NCBI GenBank assembly: GCA_016630905.1
Contig: WBMQ01000005.1
Location: 124,001 to 188,000 of the forward strand
Length of the DNA stretch: 64,000 nt
Origin: Capillidium heterosporum
Taxonomy: Eukaryota; Entomophthoromycota; Entomophthoromycetes; Entomophthorales; Capillidiaceae
Reading direction: 5' to 3'
In this document: positions 44,301-54,925 of the stretch, piece by piece
Position numbering within the stretch: the stretch's first letter is position 1
Layout: each line of letters begins with the position of its first letter
Made by a program: the position numbers and the translations under genes
Notes under the pieces: generated by a model
The model's input: the letters and a program-made list of their open reading frames with translations, nothing else
Databases searched by the model: none
Told to the model about the DNA's origin: nothing

Positions 44301-47256
44301 ATGTCAAACCAAAATATTCGCTTCGACAACCGAGTTGTCATTGTCACTGGTGCTGGTGGTGGTAAGTCTATTGCTAATTTTCGTTTCAAATTTATAACCA
44401 AGCTACGAATATATAGGTCTAGGAAAGACGTATGCTCTCCTCTTTGCTTCTCGTGGTGCTAAAGTAGTAGTAAACGATTTAGGCGGTAGTCCTGATGGTA
44501 AAGGCAACAGCTTGAAGGCTGCTGATGCCGTTGTCAACGAAATTCGCAAGAACGGTGGTCAGGCCGTCGCCAACTACGACTCAGTTGAAGATGCCGAGAA
44601 CATTGTAAAGACTGCCATGCAAAACTTTGGAAGGATCGATATTTTGATCAACAACGCTGGGTAAGAATTCATAATGTATTTTAAAGCATCTTATTGATAT
44701 ATGTATTTAGTATTTTACGGGACCGCTCATTTGCCAAGATGACTGATGAAGATTGGGAATTGGTCATGAAGGTCCACTTGCACGGCTCTTACAAGATGAC
44801 CAAGGCCTGTTGGGAAATTTTCCGCAAGCAGAAGTTTGGAAGGTAGGTATACTTGAAAGCCAGTGTATTGATGTATATTAGGATTTTAATGACTGCCTCG
44901 GGTGCTGGTCTCTACGGTAACTTCGGACAGACTAATTATTCTTCAGGTACCATTTACATTTGGCAAATTCTAACTCTTTATAGCCAAGCTTGCTCTCGTA
45001 GCTTTAAGCAACACCATTGCTAAGGAGGGTGAAAAGTACAACATCTACTCCAACGTCATTGCCCCTATTGCCGCTTCAAGGATGACCGAGTCCACCTTGC
45101 CACCTGATGTATTCGAAGCCATGAAACCCGAGTTCATTTCACCTTTGGTCGCCTACGTATGCCACGAAAACTCGAGCGAGAACGGACATATATTCGAGCT
45201 AGGCGCTGGTTCCTTCTACAAAGTCCGCTATGAACGCTCCGAAGGTCATCTGTTTAAAGCCGATGCCTCCTTCCTACCCGGCGCCATCGCAGCCAAGTGG
45301 AACAAGATCTGTGACTTCTCTAACCCTCAACACCCAACCACTATCGGTGAAACCGATTGGGTTTCATTGTTAGATTCGGCCAAGACTCTTACAACAAATG
45401 AGTCCGGCCCTAACATGCGCTTCGATGGACAGGTCGCTGTAGTTACTGGTGCTGGTAATGGGCTTGGGCGTGCCTATGCCTTACTCTTTGCTAAGCTCGG
45501 AGCTTCGGTCGTAGTCAACGATTTGGGCAAGGTAAAAGATGCCTCTGGCAACTTGGTCTCCGCTGCTGACCTTGTAGTCAACACCATCGTTAAGAACGGT
45601 GGTAAGGCTGCTGCCAACTACGATTCGGTTGAATTTGGTGAGCGTATCATCGAAACTGCCATCAACAAATTCGGTCGTGTAGATATCGTTGTCAACAATG
45701 CCGGTGTCTTGAGAGACAAATCTCTGGTTAAGATGACTCAAGCCGATTGGGATTTGGTATACACCGTCCATCTCAAAGGTACCTACAAAGTAACCAAGGC
45801 TGCTTGGCCCTACATGTTGAAGCAGAAGTACGGTCGTATCATCAACACTGCTTCTGCCGTTGGCTTGTACGGAAACTTTGGCCAAGCCAACTACAGTGCC
45901 TGCAAACTTGGGATTCACGGATTCACCCAGACCCTCGCTCTCGAAGGTGCCAAGCACAACATAAAGGCCAACACGATTGCCCCCAACGCCGGTACCGCTA
46001 TGACTGCCACTGTCATGCCACCGGAAATCGTCGAGATGTTGAAACCCGACTACGTCGCCCCATTGGTAGGGTTCTTGGCTCACAAAGATGTTCCCGAATC
46101 AGGAAGCGTCTTTGAGACTGGAAGTTGCTGGATCTCCAAGGTCCGATGGCAGCGCACCGTCGGTGTCAGCTTACCTGTTAAGAAAGGCATCACCCCCGAG
46201 GACATTGCCAAGAACTTTGACCAGATCTGCGACTTCTCCAAGCACACCTACCCCAAGTCCCTCATGGAGTCTAGCCAGATCATGTACCAGAATTTCTTGG
46301 AAACCAACAAGGCTGGAGCTAAAGAAGAGAGCTCCAACGAGGGCTCCAAGGTCGGAAACATGGAGGAAGCTAGGAAGCTAGTCTCTGAGGAAGTCGAGGT
46401 GACGTATACCGAAAGGGATGCCATCATCTACGCCCTTGGTTTAGGTGCCAAGCGTAACGATTTGGACCTAGTCTATGAGAGCTCAGAAAACTTCTTTTTA
46501 TTACCCTTCTACCCAGTCGTCTTCCAGCATAAAGTCGACTTGGACTTCCAGAGCTTTATTCCAGCCTACGACCCTATGATGTTGCTACACGCCGAGCAAT
46601 TCATCAAGATCCACTCGCCTTTGCCACCTAGTGGCACTTTCAAAGTGCAGTGCAAGCTAGTTGACATAATCGACAAGAAGAAATCCACTATCGTTGTCGG
46701 TGGCTTCACTGTCAAGGACAATGACGGCAAACTTTTAGTTGAGACCAGCTTTTCCAGCTTCATCCGCGGCATCGGCAACTTTGGTGGCCCATCCAAAGGA
46801 ATCGACCGTGGCGAAGCTAGCGCCCTCAACGAAATCCCCAACGGCCTGCAACCCGACTTTTACCACGAGATCCAGACTAACGAGGAGCAAGCAGCCCTCT
46901 ACCGCCTATCGGGTGATTACAACCCCCTCCATATTGACCCCGCTATGTCTCAGATCGGTGGCTTCAAGGTCCCCATTTTGCACGGTTTGTGCACCTTTGG
47001 CTTAGCTTCTAAGTTCCTCTTAAAGCACTACGGCAACAACAAACCCGAGAATTTGAGCTCGATCCAAGTGCGCTTCACCTCCTTTGTCTTCCCTGGTGAA
47101 AAACTAGCCGTTCACTCGTGGATCGACCCTAGTAACAAAAACAAAGTGTTGTTCAACGTCGAGATCTTGGGCCGTCAAAAGCCTACCTTGGCTATCTCCA
47201 ACGCCGCCGCTGTGTTCAACCACCCCGTCCACCCTTCTAGCAAGAGCAAGCTTTAA
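44301..47256 (+). CDS. FOX2: Peroxisomal multifunctional beta-oxidation enzyme (MFE-2)
   Basis: Carries enoyl-CoA hydratase 2 and (3R)-hydroxyacyl-CoA dehydrogenase activities of fatty-acid beta-oxidation. Exons 44301-44361, 44417-44660, 44711-44842, 44882-44946 and 44984-47256 give 924 residues, the family size. Two tandem SDR domains, each with TGxGxGLG ([16 protein letters not shown]), NNAG and a YxxxK catalytic pair (YSSAK, YSACK), are followed by a hot-dog hydratase-2 domain with [11 protein letters not shown] and [10 protein letters not shown]. The protein ends in SKL, a canonical type 1 peroxisomal signal. All introns are in the first SDR domain. Confidence 0.97.
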
Positions 47257-47821
47257 GCTGTTCTAGTTTTATATTAAATGTATCGTTTTTATTTAGTTTA
47301 TAACTTTCTCATCTATATCTGTCTGCATTTGCAAGCTGTGTTGATAACGATCTTAAGTATAGAAATGCGATGAAGAATATGATGTACTATCCTTACTTTC
47401 AGAAGTTCAATTGGATAAATAGCAAGTTGACTCCATTTCAAATTTCATATCTAAAAGCTCAAGCTTCTTTTATTGATAGCAACCTACTAGATGATGTGAT
47501 GAGTTTTCTCGCTTATAAGAGCAACCTATTCAATTTTGAAGCATCCATAATAACTGATAAATGAAGAGTTTAAAGTAGTAAAGGTAGTTAATTTTGAAAT
47601 AATAGTTAAAAAGTAATTTTATTTCCATTACATCTTACAATTTACTTTGCATGTTTCAACATTTTACATTTCTTAATGAAATCTTATAAAATTAGATTGT
47701 TAAATTAACATGCCTTTAATTTTTTTATTATACCAATTCACGGCTTTTAAACTTTGCTAGTAGAGAAAGAAGATATATAATTTACTCAGCTTATGTTAGC
47801 AGTCGCGTGGTAACCAGTACT
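47257..47821. other. Spacer, FOX2 to dead membrane-protein copy
   Basis: A 60-codon frame at 47370-47564 has no recognisable features. From about 47770 onward the sequence is nearly identical to the downstream flank of the gene at 27600-29057. Confidence 0.5.
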
Positions 47822-49319
47822 TTAAACTTTGACTCTGTTAGTGAGTACCTTATTAAACCCAAAGTACTCTTTCTTTACGTTGTTCTCTGAAGCATTGATA
47901 TGAAGGTTATCCTGTTTAGAATTAGCGGTGACATCAGCTCTTCCACTTTTCGATGCAAGAACTTGGAAAGTCCCTTGGTAGGTGCTTGGTAGCGATAATG
48001 TAACATCTTTGTTCAAGTTGGAAACTTCAAAAAAGCAACCTTGGTTCACATGGGTGATAAATTTCTGCTTTTCACTACCAGTATCTTGCGAATGTACTTT
48101 GTTGATCGACCTGTAGTTTGATAAATCGCCAAGTGAATTGACTTTAACTTGGACTTTCCCCTTGTTGTAAATGGAAATGTAATTGGTATTGCTGACATTG
48201 ACATTGACTAAGCTACCCATGTTGGTAGCTTTGAGATTATGGATCAATGAAGCGTTGACGTGAACCTACTCCTTAGAATTGATGATAACGAACTTGGCAT
48301 TGGTGCCTTTACTCAAGACGAATCCGTCAGTTTGAATGTCTAAATCATCAACCTCAACCTCTTCTACGTCAAGGCACTTCTTATTATGGAGCACTAGCAC
48401 CTTATTATGGATTGAGCTGTAGGCTCCATTGGTGGCGTTATAGATAAATAGGAAGTGTTTCAAGTTATTGGTGTAGACTTTCCCGTGGTAGGCACTCAAT
48501 CTGCCATCGTTAACTTGAATGCTGTAAACACTTACGTAGGAGCTGGCACCCATGTCGATATAATTGGCTTTTACATTGCGTACTACTAGCTTCCTGTTAT
48601 TGCTTATACTGACTCTATTGTATGTAATATTGGAGTTGAAGGTAAAGTCGTTGGTATTTTTGACGTACAAGCTTATATCTTCAAAGTAGCATAAAGTTTT
48701 GGGAAAGCTCAAGATCAGCTTCAGCTAGATGCAGTGCTTGTTGAAAAACCAAGATTGTGGCGCGTCAGTTTGGAACTCATAAGCATAATTCGATTTGGCG
48801 TTTATCTTTATGTTATCTAAAGTGTGCTTGTCGGAAGTTTTGATATCATAAAGGATTTTTACGTTGGATAAGTTGTTGTGAGTGGCAAAATCCACTTTGG
48901 TATACCAGAGAGAATTGATTAGATGTAGGTTATAAATTGTTGGGCTGTATCTTGTACTCGGAAAAACCATAAAATCGGAACCATGGTTGTGTCCTGGGGT
49001 CAAACTCAAACGTCTGTAGCGATTGGAATTGGATGTAGGGCTACACTGTATCAAACCAAAGTCGGGCAAGCTTCGAAGTTCATAGCTATTGGTTCTCAAG
49101 CTTACAATGAGGCAGAGATAGATTACGAAGAGAGTGAGAACTAGGACACTTATTCCCAGAAGTACCTTCTTAATAGTAGTAAATTGACCTGGGTTTGTTT
49201 TGGATGGTGTATATTTTTTGCTTCTAGCTTAGTTTGTTGGAATAAGTTTATTGGGATGTAGTACCGGTCAACAGGCTTAATTTTGCTTCAGCTTCAATAC
49301 TATCTGTTAAAGGATCCAT
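47822..49319 (-). pseudogene. Type II membrane protein, dead mirrored copy
   Basis: Reverse-oriented paralogue of 27600-29057 starting at an ATG at 49319 (MDPLTDSIEAEAKL). Lesions compared with that gene: an early stop in the cytosolic tail, a one-base deletion near 49030, loss of both the GT and the AG of the intron (about 48900-48950), and in-frame TAG codons where the other copy has Gln (48724-48726) and Trp (about 48263). The last 450 bp are almost identical to the live copy while the upstream part is only about 65% similar in protein. The frame ends with TAA at 47822. Confidence 0.85.
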
Positions 49320-50178
49320 TTATTTAAAGGCGTTTGGGAAATCGACAATTTATGTTTCTTGGGTGGGCTTGCAAGAAATGAATGGAATATAAATGCCAAG
49401 ATTTTTTGCTTTATAGCTAAGAATAGATTATAACTTGAATGGAATGGGGTCAATGGGAAATGATATTTTTGTTTATATGTATAATTTACTATATATTGTT
49501 ATTGGAGTGTCAATTACTAAACTAGTATATATGTTACATGTTCCTAGGTTAGGCAATATTTAGTATTTGATCTATTTACAAAAATATATCTCTAAAGGTA
49601 CAGGATTCGTAGCTAGGTTGCTGTACAAATAACATATCCATAGATTAAACAGTAGAATACTTAACCAACTTACTATAAACAATACTAGCTTTACCTTGTC
49701 CCTTTGCTTTTAAAGTACATATTAGGTGTAGCCAACAGTTTATAAATTTTGTTTATGATGTTGATAAACTAAATGGTTGGAACAAAAATATATTGAGCAG
49801 GTGAAGGTAGAGCAATCTCTAACTTATCGCATCTATATAAACTGTTTACGTTTTACTGATGATTTGCTGTACTACAAAACATATTTGAATGAAAGTGGAT
49901 GTTTGCTATATTTCCTTATCTGACTCAATTGATTTTATTCTAATGTCTCAATGGCATGCAAGAGGTATAGGGTGGCTTGTTTCTTAGTAGAAAAGTGGAT
50001 GAAAGTAGGATTCGATTCAAATAGCAGATTGGGTTAAAACAGCGTTGAATAGCACCAACATAAAAAGAGTAAAAATACTCTGTACGGTATAGCTACAATG
50101 ATCTGGTCAATTTAATACGGATACAATGTCATTTAATATTAAAACCTACCCTCCAGCCTACAAAATTCCAACGCCTAT
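49320..50178. other. Spacer, dead copy to oxygenase 2
   Basis: Mirror of 26764-27599 in position and length, but diverged. No gene seen. Confidence 0.5.
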
Positions 50179-51411
50179 TCACAAAATGTAGGTAGCCTCA
50201 ACTCTACGTTTCAAGTAGATTCTATCGGTTTCCCCATAAGTAAACTTGGAGATTCCAAAGCTAGCTAAAAGTTGTCCATTTTCATCCTCTTTTGCCTTAA
50301 AAGTAGGATGTCTAGGACTAGGTGTAGGGAAGATCTTCAAGTCGGATTGGGGGTGAGAGAAGTAGGTGATGGAGTACCTGGGTTCTACCTTAGAAGTTGA
50401 AGAATCCGTATCCGTTGGTAAAACTACCCTGTGGACTGCTGATTTGAACCTACCTTCGGTCCAGATGCTAAGGAGATCGGCAATGTTGACAACAATACAT
50501 CGAGGTTTGGAAGCTACTTTGATCCACTCTTCTTTGCCACTTGCGCTTGATGCATCCGATTTAAGAACCTGTAAACCAGATTGGACATCCTTCCCTTTAT
50601 CGGGTTGGAATAGTAGAGTTAGGGATCCGTAGTCTGAATGTCTGTCAGAAATCAAAGAATATTAATAAAACAACATTATTCCCGAGTATCCTACCTTCCA
50701 GCTCTAATTGTGTTTTCCACATCGACATCTTTGGGCGGTACTGGGTAATACAACATTCGCATAATAGTTCCCGATGCAATATTGATATCGTGGGCCTCAT
50801 CAAAGAAATTCAAATCCAAATTTAGAGCTAGGGCTAGCAGCCGTAAAAGTGCAATAGTAAGCTCATGACATTCCTACATAAAACGAATCAATAAAATATA
50901 TCTTCTTATTTACCTTATTAAACCTGGCCAGTAAATCCACCTTCTCCTTCAGTACTCTTGGTAATCTATTGACTTTATCAGTCAGGTTCAGCTGAATAGG
51001 CAAATTGAACGCCTCCTTCAAATCCAATTTGTGCAGCCCAGATAATCTAAACCATTAAAAGATAAATACACATCATCATTATTAAAAAACATACCTTTCT
51101 GTACCTAAGGAACAGTACCCAATGTTATCTTCAACTTTAAATTGATTCTTCTCTTCCAAGCTACAGTCAAAGAAATCACGACTCAAATTAAACATATCTT
51201 CGATGAGGTCCAACGGAATTTTGTGGTTCTTGACGTAGAAGAAGCCTAAATACAAAATAAAACTTTAATGTAACCATCTATACAAAAAGATACCATAAGT
51301 TGAAGCGGCATACCACAACTTTTCAACAACTTCTTTATCGATATCTTCCAAATTGTTATCGAAGCTACCCTTACAGTTTACCAAATCGATTATCGGTAGC
51401 TTATCTTCCAT
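50179..51411 (-). CDS. 2-oxoglutarate/Fe(II) oxygenase, copy 2
   Basis: Intact paralogue of 25527-26763. Exons 51411-51294, 51245-51095, 51046-50914, 50873-50695 and 50641-50179 give 347 residues. Introns are in the same places and exons 1-4 have the same lengths as in copy 1. Catalytic residues are kept: HSD for two iron ligands, AVHRV for the third, RYSITYF for 2-oxoglutarate binding. The main length difference is in exon 5, in the loop after TGE/SGKEEW and around TDTDSSTSK. Substrate unknown. Unlike its neighbouring membrane-protein copy, it shows no damage, so selection on it has probably continued. Confidence 0.9.
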
Positions 51412-52094
51412 ATTTGATTGCGAAGTTTAAAACTAAAGGAATTCTTAATTTGAAAGAGATGTAACTTTATATGAATATGCTATTGATATTCCCATCTATA
51501 CCCCTAAAATTTCAAGGTGACGTGTTGGTTTGCCTTTCAAAATTCCGCTTTACCAAAAGCTCTTTGCTAATGCCGTCATAGTTATTCGAAATTTTGCTCA
51601 TAGGAAAAGATGCTTTCCCAAGGTGTGAACAACCTCAATCCTGCTACCACCTCCAACTAAAAATATATTTTGCAATTTCAATACCGGATTTCAATAGCAG
51701 GTCTTTTGATCTAGGAGTTGTCAAATTGTGGGTAGATAGCAACATAGTGGTAAAATAGCCGTAAAATATGATAAATTTGAACTCAATTACAAGTTCAACT
51801 ACCATAAACTAAGTTCTGAGAGGAAAAGTGATTTCTGATGAGTGCATTTAAACTTTCTAATCAGATTTATCAATATTTTTACCTTTGCAAGGGTGTTATT
51901 GAAATTAGCAATTAAAAGGTAAAGATGCTTGGTATAATTATTTAAGTTATCAGCAACAATCTAACTCAGTTTGAATTGGAAACACTAAATCTAGACATAT
52001 CCCAGCATTTATACATATCACATCATCATTCAAAAAACATACTGCCAAAAGCAACGAAAAGAAAACTGTACAAAATATAAAAACTTTATTAAAT
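51412..52094. other. Spacer upstream of oxygenase 2
   Basis: AT-rich interval between the oxygenase 2 start and the 3' end of the YcnI-like gene. Nothing recognised. Confidence 0.5.
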
Positions 52095-52757
52095 TTATAG
52101 TGCCAAGAAGGCCAAGGCCGAAGCCAAGAAGATGGTAGACCCAGTTACCATCAAAGCTTTAGCATCGGACTTGCCAGTAGTAGCTCCAGCAGTAGTGTTG
52201 GTCTTACCATCCAAAGCCTTGAGGGTGACCTTAGGAGGAGGGAATTTAGGGTCAGTAGGGTTGGTCCAGTTCTGCCACTCGTTATTCTTACACAACTGTC
52301 TAACTGGGAAGAACAAAGAACCGTTACGGTCTTTAGGTAGGTCCTTGATGGCAGGCAGCTTGAATGAGACACCAAAGTCAGCGAACTGGTCAGCAGGAAT
52401 TTCGCCATCAAAGTAGATGACACCTAAAGTCTTGGCTACACCACCACCGGCTTCACTGGCGTGCGAATCAGAAACACCTTCCGTCTTGTTTTCGGCCTTG
52501 GATTCATCCTTGATGGGAGTAGATTTCCAACCGGGGATGTACTGAGGGGTGAAGCTGGCACCGGCTTTGACCAACTCGGAATCCCATTCGACGTAGACCT
52601 TGGTGGTGGGGCTGGTGCCGCAACCGTGAGGGACGCGGAAGAAGGTGACAAAGTAGCTGGCTTCAACGGCCTCACGGGGGTTGGCGCTGACGTGGGAGTA
52701 GGCCTGTTCGGTTAGTAGAGTAGCTAGTAAGATAGAAAGTGGGTTGATGAATTTCAT
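52095..52757 (-). CDS. Secreted YcnI-like (DUF1775) protein, probably GPI-anchored
   Basis: 220 residues, single exon. Signal peptide to about residue 21 (LLTEQAYS), so the mature protein would start with His22 (HVSANPREA). In bacterial YcnI the mature N-terminal His is part of a mono-His copper site, and the PGW tryptophan seen here (YIPGWKSTP) is also conserved in that family. Other marks: VPHGC, TTKVYVEW, GVIYFDGEIPA, and LCKNNEWQNW near the end of the domain. A Thr/Gly/Ala linker and a hydrophobic C-terminus (GSTIFLASALAFLAL) look like a GPI-anchor signal. Copper binding is inference from the family. Confidence 0.85.
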   Translation of the reverse strand: MKFINPLSILLATLLTEQAYSHVSANPREAVEASYFVTFFRVPHGCGTSPTTKVYVEWDSELVKAGASFTPQYIPGWKSTPIKDESKAENKTEGVSDSHASEAGGGVAKTLGVIYFDGEIPADQFADFGVSFKLPAIKDLPKDRNGSLFFPVRQLCKNNEWQNWTNPTDPKFPPPKVTLKALDGKTNTTAGATTGKSDAKALMVTGSTIFLASALAFLAL

Positions 52758-52797
52758 TTTGAAGAAGAAGCTAAAGAAGTTTTGGAAGGATTTGGGG

Positions 52798-52805
52798 TTT
52801 TTATA
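52798..52805 (-). promoter_or_regulatory. TATA box of YcnI-like gene
   Basis: TATAAAAA on the minus strand, 40 nt before the start codon at 52757; a short leader rich in CTTC/CTTT follows. Confidence 0.55.
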
Positions 52806-54925
52806 CTGGTTTTTGAAAACTTCCTTAATGGATCAGGTGATCAACTTTCTAGAAAGATTAGAACCCTTTTAGCTTCTTTATGGGAAATTGCACCAATGAC
52901 TTTGAAGTTTAAAATTAGAATTCGAAAATGGGCTTCTCAGAAAAGAGAATAATTTGATTTGGAGGGATGCTATTGACGATAAAGCTATAGGGCTACGGTA
53001 CTTTTACTAATAAAGTATACACAGTTAGACGTTACTTATAATGGTAGATCCTTGTTATCTTTGAAGACCTTCGTTCGGTTCCAATGTCTCTATACTTGAG
53101 TCCAGATCTACGTCCCTGCCCAAAGTAATAGACTAACTTATAATGTCGAACACAATCTTTGGATTAGGCTAAACCCATAGAAACTTTAGAACCACACATC
53201 AACCTCACTACCAATCAATTAGTAAGTAGATAGGATATTCCAATAGCTGAGCAGATAATAGCTGGTGGGACCCATAACTACCGGCAAGCCGGCGCCAAAG
53301 TAAATTGAGCCAACCCAATAGATCTGTAAACAACCGTAAAGCAAGTGATACAGTAGAGGCTAATTAAGATATTTAACCTAAATGAATATAGTGTTAGCTT
53401 AAACAGCTGGAAAGTGGAGTTGTCTTTATTAGTTTTGTTACATACTCTTGTACCTTTGTTATAGCAGTTGTACTATACAAAAGCAAATACGTACAAGGCT
53501 TCTAATTTAGCTGTCTCTCTTTAGAACATATTCTTGTCATTAGCGAAATAATCTACATTCCAGTATTATTGAAAATGGCCTACTATATTCATACTATTCA
53601 AGATATAATAAATCAATAGCTTATATTAGGTATATATTTTACTTACTTTCAATAACTTTAGTATCATGTATTTGAGATTGGTATAGTCCCTAACCAGTGG
53701 ATGATATAGTAAACTTACAGGTACCAAAAGAAATCAAAGTAAATGGAGTAATTACCTGGATGGATCATACCAACTATAGAACTTTTTCAAAATAAATTAT
53801 CCGACTTATAGTGAGCAACAACTGTTCATTAAGGTATGTATGGGTGTTTACGGCATCGAAAACCACATTGTGAAGGTAGCTCATCCGTAGTAGTTTATGG
53901 ATCTAGACCAAGTTTTGTTTAGACAGCAGCTTTGAAAAGATACTTTCACAACTACCATAACTTACCTTGATCCAGAGATAAGTTGATAGTGCCATTCGAA
54001 TCAAAAGTCCACTGCTGGGTGTGTTGAACTTGAAAACAAGCTATGTGCGATCCCTCGTAGAAACTTCATATACTTGGGTTTATATTATTATTAACCTTCT
54101 CTATCGATATCTTGTATATAATCAATCGTATAATTTCAAACTAATAGTTGGATATTTCTATGTAGCTTTATACTGATAAAAAGATTTATGAATCCCAGCT
54201 TTAGAATGGCTCTTGTTACGTGGTGTGAACTAATAGCTCAAGCCATATCCCATCGATGGATCACCTACGGTTTTAATTTCCATCTATGGATTTATTCAAT
54301 CTGCACCTATGATATATCTTCTCTCTCCTGTATTAAATATTCATCACAACTATAATACTAAAAAAGAAGCCTATACCAACCTTTGCTAGGGATTCCAAGA
54401 TTTGCTGTATAGTGCCAGTCATAGGTATATTTTTATCCAGCAGTTTCATCCATCTACTATGTCTGGCTTTAAAGCATCTGAAGTGGTGAAGTTTTCAGAT
54501 TAATATAAATAGATATGGCGATTTCCTAATGGTATGAATTGCTGCCTATATTCAAAAAGAATCGTATTATCCATTTAGCAAATAAACATTGAGAGGCCAT
54601 AAAATTCATAGGTGAACTATTAAATGTGAAGGAATTTCAAATAGCAGCTTTATTAGTAAAGCTATAGCTTCGTTTGGAAAGCATCATATCTCATTTGAAA
54701 TGTAAGGCTTGCAGCCATCCAAAAGAGGCAGTAGATTTCAAAAATGTAAGAATAATATGCTAAAATTTAATAATATATCTCGAATATAGCCTACCTATAA
54801 TTAAAAATTAATGCAATGAATCATAAGGGAACGATCATATGGTTTTATTCTAAAGGCAGTCAAAATGCTATATAAAAGACATCCTTGTCGTTCACAACCC
54901 ATTCTCTACCATTAAACAAGTGTAA
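52806..54925. other. 2.1-kb divergent spacer
   Basis: Lies between two divergently transcribed secreted-protein genes. AT-rich, stops in all frames, no repeat or RNA gene recognised. Large enough to hold regulatory sequence for both. Confidence 0.5.
54869..54876 (+). promoter_or_regulatory. TATA box of S41-like protease gene
   Basis: TATATAAA, 50 nt before the ATG at 54926. Confidence 0.6.

Noticed and set aside
45481-46083. 200-codon open frame antisense to FOX2
   Set aside because: Lies wholly opposite a strongly conserved SDR domain with biased codon use; a typical mirror frame.
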